Shown piece by piece: positions 24,111-34,738 of a stretch of 64,000 nt of DNA (its first letter is position 1; the number at the start of each line of letters is the position of its first letter). Origin of the DNA: Haemaphysalis longicornis (Eukaryota > Arthropoda > Arachnida > Ixodida > Ixodidae); contig CM023457.1 in the NCBI GenBank assembly GCA_013339765.2, positions 57,263,013 through 57,327,012 of the forward strand. The letters run 5' to 3'. A program made the position numbers and the translations under genes. The notes under the pieces were generated by a model, which saw only the letters and a list, made by a program, of their open reading frames with translations, was not told the origin of the DNA and did no database searches.

Positions 24111-24760
24111 CAAATAAAAGATGTTACTGGCACTGCCAGGAATCGAACCTAGAACAAATACAGAAACGGAGCGAGAGCCCGTTGTCCTACCGATAGGCCT
24201 ACAAGCCCACGCGGAGACGGGAGAGACAGATGGTGCATTCACCGAGCACATTCACCCCCTTCGTTCTTGCTGAATGTCACGTGAGAGTGTCCCGCGACCG
24301 GTCATTCCGCAGTGCTCTACGCCCGCCGTGCCTGTAGCGGCCGCGTGCACGCCTTCAGCATCCACAGGTAGTCGTGAAATTAAAGGTAGGTCACACCAAC
24401 GCATGGCATCTCACTTCTTCTCAGTCTCTTCCGCCGATCTCCTCGCCTCCGCAGGCGTTGCCAGAGACGGAGGAAAAGTGAGAACGTCTAACACCGGGTT
24501 TCAGCTTCCTCTGATTTTATATAAATAAGTTTCCACTCGTGCTTTAGCAATACAACTCAACCAATTACCAGTCATTGATCATGCATTGATATGACCTTAG
24601 CAAAGAGCTACGTGTGTAGAGCCACGTGGCTTTGTAGCAACGTGACTTTGTAGAGCCATGTGTTTGAATTCAAGTGACGTCGCATGGGTAATCGTTGTGG
24701 GTGTCGTGTACAGCTTCGCTTTCCAACCGCCTTCACAGGATAGATTGGCGCGCATTTTTT
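24110..24760. mobile_element. Insertion within LINE, with a tRNA-like segment (reverse)
   Basis: The LINE coding similarity stops near 24,110 and resumes near 24,770. On the reverse strand 24,215-24,135 reads like a tRNA head (GGTAGGACAACGGGCTC, then GGTTCGATTCCTGGC box B). No complete cloverleaf can be drawn, so this is a pol III-derived repeat rather than a tRNA gene. Its ends were not located exactly. Confidence 0.4.
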
Positions 24761-24769
24761 GTTCTCGAG

Positions 24770-25690
24770 TTTTGCAATTGAAAGGCCGAATGCTCAGCTC
24801 TGCACGCTCTCAAGCAGTTTGGTGCAATCAGCCTATCTGCCCCTTATCACAGAGCATGAGCTTCTGTCACTCTTATCTAGCCTCCATCCAAATAAATGCC
24901 TAGGCATTGATAAAATTTCGATCTCGGAACTGCGACGAAATTTTGATGCCAGTTAATATATACTCCTCTCACTCCTGAATAACGTTATTGCAACGGGCAA
25001 AATACCAATTGATATGAAAGCAGTAATAGTTAATCCAGTTTACAAAACAAACGATCGTAGCAAAATAGAAAACTACAGGCCAATATTTATTTTATCATGC
25101 CTCGCCAAGATACTTGAAAAATATCTATTTCGAATTATTTCAGACGTTTTAGACATTCACGATGCTACTTCGCTTTACCTGTACGGGTTTGTTCAAGAAA
25201 CAGGCACTGAAACTCTGCCTGAGAACTTTTCTGATTTGTTTATTTGAGCTTTCGAACACAGTCAAGTTGCCTGTGCTCTGTTCCTAAATATTAAGAAAGC
25301 TTTCTACACTGTGTCTTATAGCCCTCTAGTACGTAAAATTTTCTTGCTTGGATTCAGAGGACCATTCTCTTAGTTGATTATAATGTCTTGCACGGCCGGC
25401 GTCACTGAGTTTCTGTAGGGGAGTCTCGTAACAGGTGTTCACCAATAAAATCTAGGAGTTCCTCATGGTTCGATATTAATCCCCTAGCTTTTTAAATTTT
25501 AGTATTGATCTTTACATGCGGTCCGCACCTCGCTTGTTTCAATATGCTGACGACACTTTGATAGGTTCCTGTGCCTAACACTACCGTCAGGCCATTACAT
25601 CATTGCAGACTGCAGCAAGTAATGCAATGGGCTGGTTTTCTGCTAATATAATTATTGTTGACACACTTAAACCGTGTGTTTCCACGATAC
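24770..25690 (+). mobile_element. LINE reverse transcriptase part (forward, decayed)
   Basis: Forward frames give SLHPNKCLGIDKISISELR (24,880-24,940), AVIVNPVYKTNDRSKIENYR (25,018-25,080), a FLNIKKAFYTVSY motif A near 25,290, and QYADDTLI (catalytic ADD) near 25,550. Stops separate the pieces. It matches CR1/Jockey-type RT order. Confidence 0.7.
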
Positions 25691-25697
25691 ATTAAAA

Positions 25698-26190
25698 AAT
25701 TAGCAGTGGCTTAGCTCGGCTATGCCAGGATATACGTAGCGTGAGCTAAGATTCAGCTGGTTATTCTTACCTTTCCTGGTTGTGTAGGATTAGCTTGATT
25801 ATCATGCTTACGGCTGCGTCAATAACACACACACGGTATACGCATTATGTGCCACATGTATATTTATCAAGCGGCTCCCGCGCAGCGTCACCAATCACCC
25901 TAGAGCTAAGCTGGTTCCACAGGGGCACGCCGGTGTTGCTGCGATGCACGAGCCATCGGTTCCACATCTGCCCACCCCTCGCATGATCATCAAGTGTACC
26001 GGGCCGCCACGTACGGAACGGAGGTCGGCGAAGACACTAGACACGTGGGGTCTGTGAGAGACACCGGGCAGCGAGCAACGTTCTGTGCGTTGTGTGACGT
26101 CACTGCTCCTCGCGCATGCGCAGCACGGCTCTCCAGGAGCCACGCGAAACTGTTCAAGCTCGGCCAGTGTAGCTCACGCTACAAAGGTTG
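25698..26190. mobile_element. Insertion within LINE, left end inverted to 29,051-29,165
   Basis: The LINE frame breaks at about 25,690 and resumes at about 26,195. The first 115 bp (TTAGCAGTGGCTTAGCTCGG, then CAGGATATACGTAGCGTGAG) are the reverse complement of 29,051-29,165. GTAGCTCACGCTAC near the right end (26,170) repeats an internal word in inverted form. The element class is unknown. Confidence 0.5.
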
Positions 26191-26194
26191 TGCT

Positions 26195-27150
26195 TGATTA
26201 CCCGTTAACTGTGCGCACGACTTCATGTTCTTCATGCGCGTGCAAACCAGTGAAGTGTGCCTCGACTGTTAAATATTTTGGTCTAATCTTTCAAAGTGAG
26301 CTCACATGGAATACTCATCTAGCATACGTCCGCAGAAAGCTCCACGCACTTTTTTTGCATTTTTTACCACTTGCGTTTCTTTATGCCATTATCAGTGCGG
26401 ACGATTATTTTTCATGCATTTGGCTCCAGGTTCTTAGTTACAGCATTAACATGTATGGCCACTGCGCATGTCGATGGCAGCGAAGGCTGAATTCTATTTT
26501 GAGCTCCTTACTCACAATTGAGCCTATAATTTATGCCTCCCTGGAAGTACGAATATTTTTACACGCTTGCAATTGTCCATTTTTACTCTGCTGGTATTGA
26601 AATGAGAACTATCGTGTTAAAGCATTTTTGGACGATTGACTTCTAGGAAAAATACATTCCTACACGTAGCGTTAGGCCAACAGATCGGTATAAGGTACAG
26701 CGGTGCTATACAACGCAAGGTCAAACAATGCGGCGCTACTACCTACTGTCGTCCTTCAATAAATTGCCACCCAGTGTATTGGAAGTGACGACTCACTGTA
26801 AATGGAGAAAATACCTACTTGCCTTTTCTTGTGAAAATGCCTGACTTTTGCTTGCCACCGCTGCCCACTACTATTTCCTTTTGTTAGGTTCCTGTTGCTG
26901 TATGGCGGAGTATACCCTGAAATGTGCTTATAGTTTACCCTCTTAGTTCCACTGATTGTTATGTTCTACCTGCTAAACTAGATGATTTCGAAACTTTTTT
27001 GTATTCACCATGTGTACGGATTTTCGCTGAATGCAAGGCACTGCCCTTCAAGCCCACTGCAGCTTTGGCAGGCCTGCGACTTTCTGCAGTTTTGTATTCT
27101 CTGTAATGAAAGTATTAATATTAGCATTATTGTTTCTTCGCTAATTACGT
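26195..27150 (+). mobile_element. LINE C-terminal part (forward, decayed)
   Basis: The frame at 26,255-26,360 gives STVKYFGLIFQSELTWNTHL, the post-RT VKYLG..D..L.W..H signature, and 26,755-26,840 gives NKLPPSVLEVTTHCKW, the usual C-terminal end of CR1/Jockey ORF2. The 3' end is near 27,150. Confidence 0.65.
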
Positions 27151-27229
27151 ACTTTTTTCCGGAGATGCAAGGCGAATTCAGGGTTGGTTGGTCCCCTTTA
27201 GTGATTTTGTATTAGTATTTTCAAGGTCA

Positions 27230-27940
27230 TTTTGCATACCATTAAAGCGAACCTCCGGTGTTCGCATTGCAGGCGTCTGTAACGTGAAAACTTCCGGCGG
27301 GAAAGCAATACATTGGCCACCATAAGGACGGTGTTTTGAAGCGTGTAACGGGTATGCGCCTTCCGGCAAATGCAAAAAACCTTTTTCTTTAGGCTGCATA
27401 CATCAACACTCCCAGTGAAAACATGGTTCCGAGAAAAAGGAATCTCTATTCCTCGGTCTGACAATTTCCGCTTATGTAATCAACCAGAAATCATTGTTGT
27501 TTTGTTTTGTGCGGGGAAGCGGTGGTTTTGGACATTACCCCTTTTGCAATTCGGTTCTTGCCCTTTCGAGATGCTACTGGAGTGCTCTATGATATATGTG
27601 TTGTGATGAGATTGTATAGCTTGTTGAAGTGCCGCGTGATTGACAGGCACGCGGAGTCCCCTCGCCCAACGAAGTCCATTTTTCGGGAGCAGGCTGCGTT
27701 GGTGCGGAGCATTTATGCGGCGCATAGTGACCCACCGGAATTGCCGCATCTGTTGGACGCTTGTGTCTGCTTGCCGGAGCTTTGAAGGGCGGTTTATTTT
27801 AGCTGCAGTGATGTGGGTCTTCTTGGATGATAGATAGTTTTTGCAGGCTGTAATCAGTGCAGCTTTCCATGCAGTAAAAAAAGTAGATAGTTGTGCCGTA
27901 GCAATACTGTACTATTAGGTTTGCCACAGCGAAGACCTCA
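27230..27940. other. Unassigned DNA
   Basis: No recognised gene or repeat copy was found. Overlapping frames of 78-92 codons lack motifs. Confidence 0.35.
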
Positions 27941-27945
27941 GTTCA

Positions 27946-28220
27946 AATCCCGTCGGATCATGCATGAGCTTAAGTAGTACAAGTACATTTATGCTAAAAA
28001 GTTATTTATAAAGAAGACACGTAATACTAGATTTTTAATTTATCCTTTACAGCGCGGCCATTGTTTTACCTTACAACAACGACGACGGTTTCTCGCAGTG
28101 CACTTTCGGATTTCACCCTAAAAGTGCCTTGTCGTGGCAAATAGCCCTTTCTTTGTACCTGGTGCAACAAGTTAGACAACTTTTGTACGGCATTTTATAG
28201 CCACTGGATCACGCAAGCGA
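27946..28220 (+). repeat. Direct duplication, unit 1
   Basis: This unit matches 28,572-28,845: both run from AAATCCCGTCGGA through TTATCCTTTACAGCGCGGCC, TTTTACCTTACAACAA and GACGACGGTTTCTCGC to TTTTATA.CCAC.GGA. Unit 2 lacks many single bases relative to unit 1. Confidence 0.75.
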
Positions 28221-28224
28221 TTTT

Positions 28225-28465
28225 TTTAAATGCGAATGCATTTCTTAGTCGGGGGTTGTCGTGCTCCGTCGGCGTGCGCCTAGCAACAGCTGTGGTGTAC
28301 CTTGCGCGAGAGAACACGAGATGCCGCGAGCAAGCTCGCCTTCTTCTCTTCTTCTCTACTTCCTCCTCGTTCAAAGCGCGTGCAAGTTCCTCTTTCTCCT
28401 CCTCTGATTTTAAATGCGAATGCATTTCTTAGTCGGGGGTTGTCGTGCTCCGTCGGCGTGCGCCC
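28225..28465 (-). mobile_element. Two hairpin-ended H-like termini in direct repeat
   Basis: Nearly identical 50-bp blocks begin at 28,228 and 28,412: AAATGC-GAAT-GCATTT hairpin, then CTTAGTCGGGGGTTGTCGTG, then CTCCGTCGGCGTGCGCC. Read in reverse, the block resembles the family H terminus (GCCGACGGAG... hairpin, TTAAAA). They are 184 bp apart. Confidence 0.5.
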
Positions 28466-28571
28466 GCAGGTGTTATCTCTCCGCGCTCCTCCTCGCCCCT
28501 AGCAAGCTGTGCCGCCTAGCACCGGAGCAATGGATTGGGCCGTGAACTGATAAGGGGGCAAGGAGGGGGAC

Positions 28572-28845
28572 CGTTAAATCCCGTCGGAGGCATGCATGGG
28601 AGCTTGAGGCAAGTAGTTTAGCTAAGAAGTTTTATAAAGAGACTCGAAATACTGAGCATTTTTCTTTTATCCTTTACAGCGCGGCCTTGTTTTACCTTAC
28701 AACAAGACGACGGTTTCTCGCCGTGCACTTTCATTTACCCTAAAATGCCTTGTCTGGAAAACCCCTTTTCATCCTGGTGAAACCCAAGTTGAAAATTTTG
28801 GGGCTTTTTATACCCACGGACCCACGGATGCTATTTTTTTATTCA
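28572..28845 (+). repeat. Direct duplication, unit 2
   Basis: This is the second copy of 27,946-28,220. Differences are dominated by one- and two-base losses rather than substitutions. Confidence 0.75.
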
Positions 28846-29050
28846 CCCCCTGCAGCGGTGGCTATTATTTTGACCGCACAACTACAGCTGTCCCTTTTCG
28901 TTGAAAGGGCACCTAATGCTTTCGCCTAAAAATTTACAGCTTTTAGCGCTCCTTGTTTCTCTTCTTTCAAAAACAGTGGCCACTAATCTCAACTCTTTAT
29001 AATAGGATTGCCCTTACGTTCGATAGTATGATTGGAAATCGTTTTAGCAG

Positions 29051-29165
29051 AAGTAGGCATGATAATCAGCTAAACCTGCGCAACCAGGAAACCTAAGAAT
29101 AACCAGCTCAACCGTAGCTCACGCTACGTATATCCTGGCATAGTCGAGCTAAGCCACTGCTAATT
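29051..29165 (-). repeat. Inverted copy of 25,698-25,812
   Basis: About 115 bp is complementary to the left end of the insertion at 25,698, including the CTACGTATATCCTGGCATAG core. It could be a solo end of the same element family or the partner end of a larger unit. Confidence 0.7.
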
Positions 29166-29807
29166 TTTCCCCCGAATCTTTGTGTCGTTTTAGACGCAGT
29201 ACGAGCTTATCACTTGCGTTACTCACATTCTTGACTGCCCCGAGGGATGAATAATCTATTTCATGCGCAAATATGTCCAGGTGCAAACTACGCCTTTTCT
29301 TGTGATAACGATGTCCTAAAATACCTGAGGTCAATTTAGCCGAAGAATTCAGCTGTCCTATAAACATTCTGGAATATTTATAAAGTATTTGTGCGTACGG
29401 AAATCATTTTATTTTATACATCGTCCTCGGGGCAGGACGCAGCCCGCCCAATCATTTCAGAGAAAATCTGCACCAATCAGGAAATTCTAGTTATTTAGAT
29501 CCCAAGACAGCTTCATGAAATGTTCCTCCATCGTGCACCGAAGATCATCATCAGTAGAGGCGAGTGCTGTGGCTAGTCGGCATAATCAGTCCCTCTACAC
29601 TTGGCGTGTATATCGGCTCGCGGACAGAGAAGATCAAGATCCTGTTGAAGCCGGACGCCTGACTCCGTCTCCCTGGATCTAACCCTCATACCTCTACAAT
29701 TCCTAACTTCGCTATCTTGTCGAAGGTCCATCTCTGTATCAGGTGATCAAGGTTCCGGTGAAGAACATTGAGAAACTACAAGCCCAGCATCATTTTCATC
29801 CACAAGG

Positions 29808-30220
29808 ATGGAACGAGAGCTCTAGGCGCAGATGAACCACCCGTGGACTCATCATCAACCCTGGAGGCCTGTACGTTATCATTGCCGTGCTGGCAGTGTC
29901 CATCCTCCGTTTCGCCCGCATGCTGACGTACTCATTCGTCAATCTACCGCAAGCTGAAGAGCAACGCCGAGGATGTGCGGCGTTACATCGCATCCATGGT
30001 CAAGGTAGCCGTATTGCACCGTGGCAACGAACCGTCAGCTCACAGTACAGGCGCAGCCCACTTTCAATTGCACACCAATAAGCCCCTTCTAGGACAGCCG
30101 TCGATGGAAGCAGATCTCAAAAAGGGCGGAGCACTCAACGAGACGTTCGCTAATGTTGTCAGGCAGGAGGGAGAAAATGCCGAGTCGTGTCGCCATGCAC
30201 AAGCCCTCAACCCAGTGTAG
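29808..30220 (+). pseudogene. Small membrane-protein family, copy A (inactivated)
   Basis: Aligned to copies B and D, this copy keeps the start ATG (29,808), the TM-coding stretch (ATCATTGCCGTGCTGGCAGT) and the AAGCTGAAGAGCAACGCCGA block. Codon 6 is TAG instead of CAG, a base is lost before the TM region, and the frame shifts again at CTACCGCAAGCTG. It therefore cannot encode the family protein. Its 3' half, including GTCGCCATGCACAAGC near the end and CAGATACTCTTGGTT downstream, is closer to copy C than to B or D. An AATAAA lies at 30,559. It is the upstream member of the A-B pair, 1.3 kb before copy B. Confidence 0.8.
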
Positions 30221-30564
30221 CTTCGTGCAGAAACACAACCGCTGAACGACGAGAGGAACATGTCGGCTGCACGAGACAGTTTTGCCATCATCGCTGCTTC
30301 TAAGCAGATACTCTTGGTTTAGAAAAATACGTTAGGGGACACACGTATACTCAGACGTAGTGTTCCATCTTCAAGAGTACTGGGTTAGCACTGGCGGTTA
30401 CAATGGGAAAACAGAGACCTTCTGTAACACATAGTGAGGTGTAGTATTCTGTGATATTAGCGCACTGAAAAAAGGTATCACTGGCAGTAATACCAACCAA
30501 ACTAAAAATTGACTAGACATCTTGGATATTCAGATTCTGTTACTGGCTTTTTGTGAGGAATAAA

Positions 30565-31280
30565 TATTTTCGATGCGTATTCTGTCTCACTTGGGTTTTG
30601 TCTCGCTCCTTGCCAAAATATTGTTTCCTATGTACTTTAAAAATTAAAACAGAACTGTGAACGCAGCCGCTCCTCTCCTCGTCCAACTCTGTGGGCTTGT
30701 GCACTGCTTGCAGCAGTCCGGTGGACAGTGAAACTTACGGTATGTTTTGAGTGCGCAAAATTACATTTTTCTCTTGGTTAAGTGGCTTCTGCAAAAGAGA
30801 AAAATGTTCCTTGTTATTGTATTAAAAGTCTTTTTGTCTTTTTCAGATCGCATTAAGTAAAATACGGAGCATGTAACATCGTTTTATTTGCGTCTCATCC
30901 TATTATGTGGTCAAAGGAAGCTTCGTTTATCTGAGACATGCTTATAATTAATGAACGCACTTTCATGTACACCAGAATCGACTGATGTACTCACCTCGCG
31001 CAATGCGCACACTGCACCCTGGAACATTGCATGTATAACATTGGGCACGGTTTTCGTTTGTCTACGCCTTTCAAAGCAAAACAATGGTCTACGTTTACAT
31101 ATAGCGTTTTAATGAATATAATTCTTTTGTATCATCTTTGCCGTCTAAATCAGAGTAGGCAGCTCATGGCATCCTTTTATAGACTCTGAATTATACAGAA
31201 AATTGTAGCGCTGGACAGACCAAATCCACAACCAAAAATTTTGATACTACGTGCAGCGATAACTATCATCAATCCAAACC
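30565..31280. other. Spacer between copies A and B with conserved upstream block
   Basis: The block near 30,860-30,890 (TACGGAGCATGTAACATCGTTTTA) is alignable with 48,157-48,184 and 51,748-51,772 upstream of copies C and D, so part of the distal upstream region was duplicated with the genes. A pyrimidine-rich TTTTTGTCTTTTTCAG at 30,831-30,846 would suit a splice acceptor, but no exon partner was identified. Confidence 0.4.
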
Positions 31281-31549
31281 AGCAGGTGCAAGTCATCATC
31301 ATCCGTCACTCGCGACCTACATGTGAGATTTCGGGGCACGAGCAGAGAAGAAAACGTAGATTTGTCCGTGGCCGAACCCCCGGCTACGTCGGTATGGCAC
31401 GGCCCATCGCCTGAAAGCGCCTCGCGTAGGCCCCACGTCGAGCCCGGATTCTAGAACGGCGTTTCTACCAAAGGTGCCACGCTGGCTGAGGCAATCGTCA
31501 TTCCTGCCAAAAACACGGCGTAACTGCGAGCCCATCGTCGTTCACAGAC

Positions 31550-31981
31550 ATGGAACCGGAGGTCCAGACGCAGGCGAACCTGCCCGTGGTCCTCCTCAAC
31601 CGCGAGAGCCTGTACGTGGTCATCGCCGTGCTTGGACTGTACATCCTTGGTTGCGCCTGCGTGCTGACATACTCCTTCGTCAACTACCACAAGCTGAAGA
31701 GCAACGCTGAGGAGGTACGCCGGTACATTGCTTCACAGGCCAGGGCAGCTGACCAGCAGCATAGGAAGCAACTGGCAGCGCAAACTGCAGGCGGAGACCC
31801 CGTCCCGTCGGACGCGAGGAATGCTCTTCCTGGACAACAGCCGATGGAAGAAGTTCTCAATAAGGGCGTAGCCCTCAATGACACCATCGCTATTGTGGCC
31901 AGGCAGAATGAGGTGCCGAGTCGTGTCGCCGGCGCACATGCACAAGCCTCGGGTGAAGAGAAGCCCATTGGATCGACGTGA
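31550..31981 (+). CDS. Small single-pass membrane protein, family copy B (intact)
   Basis: An ATG-to-TGA frame of 143 codons begins MEPEVQTQANLPVVLLNRES. Residues about 21-45 are a hydrophobic helix (LYVVIAVLGLYILGCACVLT), followed by a basic HKLKSNAEEVRRYIASQ stretch and a polar, Gln/Ala-rich tail to residue 143. There is no cleavable signal peptide. The positive charges after the helix suggest the N terminus faces out and the C-terminal 95 residues face the cytosol. The frame has no intron. It is 78-80 percent like copy D by eye in the first 65 residues, and substitutions spare the helix and KLKSNAEEVRRYIAS. An AATAAA is at 32,808. The family is not recognised; function is unknown. Start choice is supported because MEPE is kept in copies C and D. 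Confidence 0.65.
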   Translation: MEPEVQTQANLPVVLLNRESLYVVIAVLGLYILGCACVLTYSFVNYHKLKSNAEEVRRYIASQARAADQQHRKQLAAQTAGGDPVPSDARNALPGQQPMEEVLNKGVALNDTIAIVARQNEVPSRVAGAHAQASGEEKPIGST

Positions 31982-32084
31982 GTGCTGCGGGAGAAAGAAG
32001 AAATGACTGGTGCGGCCGACGCTTGCGTCGTCGCAAGTCCTTATTACAGAAGCCTTTACTACGAACAATGTTCATGTGAATGCA

Positions 32085-33060
32085 TATGATCCCGGGAACT
32101 TTTTAATTTTCTAGTGGGATAGATTAGCACTAGTGGTGTGTTTCAGTTTTCTCTAAGGGGGTTCAGATATGGATCTCTCTCACAGTCGAATATTTCGTGG
32201 CATTACTGCACGGACAGAACATTGTATCACCGTCAAAAATGCTCCAAAACAAATTGACCTCAGAGCTTGAATACCCCGTTCAATTATCATTTTTGCTCGC
32301 TGGCTGTGCCTGTCCTGTTAAGCTAGCGTCTCAAGTTCTCAGTTAAGGAGTGAATTTTAAAGCGATGCTGTTAAGGTCTGTGTTAACACATATCGTATAC
32401 GTCAGCAAAACAACGTACAACGGAAATTTTTAATCTCCAGAGCTAGTGTTTTGTGTTGACTTCTCTAAGGGCTCTTGGAGTGACGCTTTCGCAGTTCTTC
32501 CCCTTGAGACACGAGCACCTTGGAGGGCTTTTGTAACGACGTTTAAACCAGTGTCTGTCCCGCCTAAGCCTGTGTACATTAGGGGTTGCATGTAGAGAGG
32601 GGAGGGAGTGCACGCTTAGACAGGCTTTAGGCACTCACAAATGGCATGCCCGTTCTGCTGGTGGGATATGTCAATGTGGACATCTTGCAGCTAGATGACA
32701 CTGGCCTGCCATCCTCCATTGTTAAGCGGTTTGGCGTCGTATGTTTCGCGGGCAGTATGATTGCACGACGCGATATAGAAATAGGCAGACCCATGTTGGT
32801 CCTCTAGAATAAAACTCTACTGCTTCCAAAATTTTATTCAGCTAAAACTAGGAAGCAAGCTCCATCACATATCGTGAGCGCATATCGTGAACGAATCGTT
32901 AACATCTTCCTTTTTTATTTTTAACGAAAGTGCAGTTTTGCGTCACCGACGGCCCCGAAGGGGCGAAGCAGAGAGAGGTTTGCTGAAGGGTTGACGGGTA
33001 GAATGGAAGACAGAGTTTGTTCAAGATGGCGTCACTTTTATACCTTCGCCGTAGCCCTCT
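32085..33060. other. Unassigned DNA
   Basis: Apart from the 3' UTR of copy B to about 32,830, no gene or repeat was identified. Confidence 0.35.
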
Positions 33061-33095
33061 GGTGGTAGAAGCACTACATATACTTAGAACCGGTA

Positions 33096-33464
33096 CTACA
33101 TGCTTCCTCCTTTGATACGAACTCTCGCTGAGGAGGAAAAAAATTGCACCATGTTCCCGTGGGGAACCCTGATGATGATGCGAAGCATGATAGGGGTTCC
33201 TGGGTTCCATTGTGTTGCCGTTATGTTGAGTGATCTGGTGTTTAGTGGCGCCAGAGGGAATTCCGCGTCCGGGTCCACACCGGTGGCAAAGGCACGCAAG
33301 TACTGTTGTGTGACGGTGACTAAGCGGTGGTTCTCGAGGCCCCGAAACTCGTCCATCATGTTCTTGTCGATGTTGTCGTCTCTGTAGTAGAATCGGTAGT
33401 CTCCGTCAGCGTTGGTGAGGTAAAGGCTGTTGACGTTGGTGCACCGGCTGAGAGCAATGTACAC
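33096..33464 (-). mobile_element. Pif1-type helicase C-terminal fragment (Helitron/Helentron-like)
   Basis: A reverse frame of 122 codons opens MYIALSRCTNVNSLYLTN, which matches motif VI of Pif1-superfamily helicases (V/IALSR...LYL). In animals such fragments usually come from Helitron-type elements, though a host Pif1 pseudogene is possible. Motifs I-V are absent. The C-terminal third of the frame reads through an unrelated repeat (GTTCCCCACGGGAAC region), so the natural end is lost. A family H hairpin stands 200 bp upstream at 33,664, in the same relative orientation as at 58.58 kb. Confidence 0.6.
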
Positions 33465-33499
33465 GCCCTCCTCTTCGCATCTTCGTCTTCTTCTCCTTC

Positions 33500-33681
33500 T
33501 TCTTCTTCAGCGGTTCCCCTACGGGAAGATGACGACGGTGGTTGAGCGCGAAGCTATCTCGTGATGAATTTTTTGGTTGGCCAATCCCTAGGGGTATCCT
33601 GCCACAATCATCATCAGAGGCGCGGCGGACGGGGCACGGACAAGTGACATCCCCCCGAGCAAGAGATGCTCCGCATCTAAA
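33500..33681 (+). mobile_element. Hairpin-ended transposon terminus, family H, copy 3
   Basis: The segment ends AGATGC-TCC-GCATCT then AAAA (33,664-33,682). To its left it carries GGTTCCCCTACGGGAAGATG, then GGTGGTTGAGCGCGAAG, CTCGTGATGAATT and TTGGTTGGCCAATCCCTAGGGG, which is the reverse complement of the unit tandemly repeated at 47,252-47,815. Confidence 0.55.
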
Positions 33682-33689
33682 AGCCAGAT

Positions 33690-34345
33690 ACAGGAAACAT
33701 GAAGCAACAAGCGTGAACAACATCCACATACCCAAGCATGACAACCGTGGCAGGCATAACATACGTTTTTCGCTCGCCTATGCATAACAATCCCATAGCC
33801 AAACTATGACCAAACGCAACACAGCCACCTCTGAAATCCAACATATAGCAATCGCAATGCCCACATACTTCCCAACCCGAAGCGAAATACATACCTAGGA
33901 CCTTGACAAATACTTTCGGTAAAGACAATAAAACTGTGACAACACAGTGACACCGTATTGATTGATGAGAATGGGTTATTTAGCAGTGATGTGATCCGGA
34001 CACACTCAAGCGAACAAATCCAGCAGTGGCCGACGCAGTCAGCACCTCCACTTCCTCTTCTGCCAAACCACAATGCGCTTTTGGCCGATCCCTTCCATTA
34101 GAAACCCGGGAGACAATATCCTTCGGAGAAACTGCGCTGTAAATATAGTATTTTCACCCATTTCTCTTATACCATGGAGGAAAATGGTGGCTGTGCCAAA
34201 GTCCGAACAATTGGTTTGTTCACTCAGGGCCACAAGATGTCACCATTCCATTTCTTTAGCCGCGCTGTCTTTCACTTGACTTCTCCGGGCACTTAACCAC
34301 GTCATATTCACTTCATATTCACTTCATATCCACTTCACTTCACCA
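33690..34345. other. Unassigned DNA
   Basis: Reverse frames of 83-89 codons are rich in Cys and Trp but show no recognised motif. Nothing else was seen. Confidence 0.35.
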
Positions 34346-34353
34346 CTTCATAG

Positions 34354-34738
34354 AGTGGGCATGTATGCACGGCAACAGCAATGTACTCACCGTTATTGTT
34401 CGTTGCGCAGTCCACTGGACTCCTCACGGCCTACAGCTGGATCACCCCCTCTGAGACTGCGCACTCGTGTACCTCGACGCACAATTGCTGTTTGGCGGCT
34501 ACGGACTTCCTTTGCCAGCCATCCGCATGCATCCCGATAGCCTTATCGTCGGTGAACAGAACCGGCCTGGTCCCCCCGGCTTGTTGTCAAGATACCCTCG
34601 TTCTCGGGATCCCATCCTCAACGTCATCGTTTCCTTGCTTGGTGGACCACATAAAAGGGCACCCCAGCGGCCACCACGCCAGTGGGCATGGATGCACGGC
34701 AACAGCAATGTACTCACCGTTATTGTTCGTTGCGCAGG
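34354..34738 (+). repeat. LINE 5' region tandem repeat, period 327 bp
   Basis: A 60-bp block (AGTGGGCATG.ATGCACGGCA, continuing through ATGTACTCACCG and TGTTCGTTGCGCAG) occurs at 34,354 and again at 34,681. Since 327 is a multiple of three, the ATGs at 34,381 and 34,708 share one reading frame. Tandem 5' units are common promoters in LINEs; here the second unit leads directly into ORF1. Confidence 0.7.

Noticed and set aside
24135..24215. Candidate tRNA gene (reverse)
   Set aside because: A and B box-like words are present but the acceptor stem does not pair and no clean anticodon arm can be drawn. It is treated as a repeat-derived relic.
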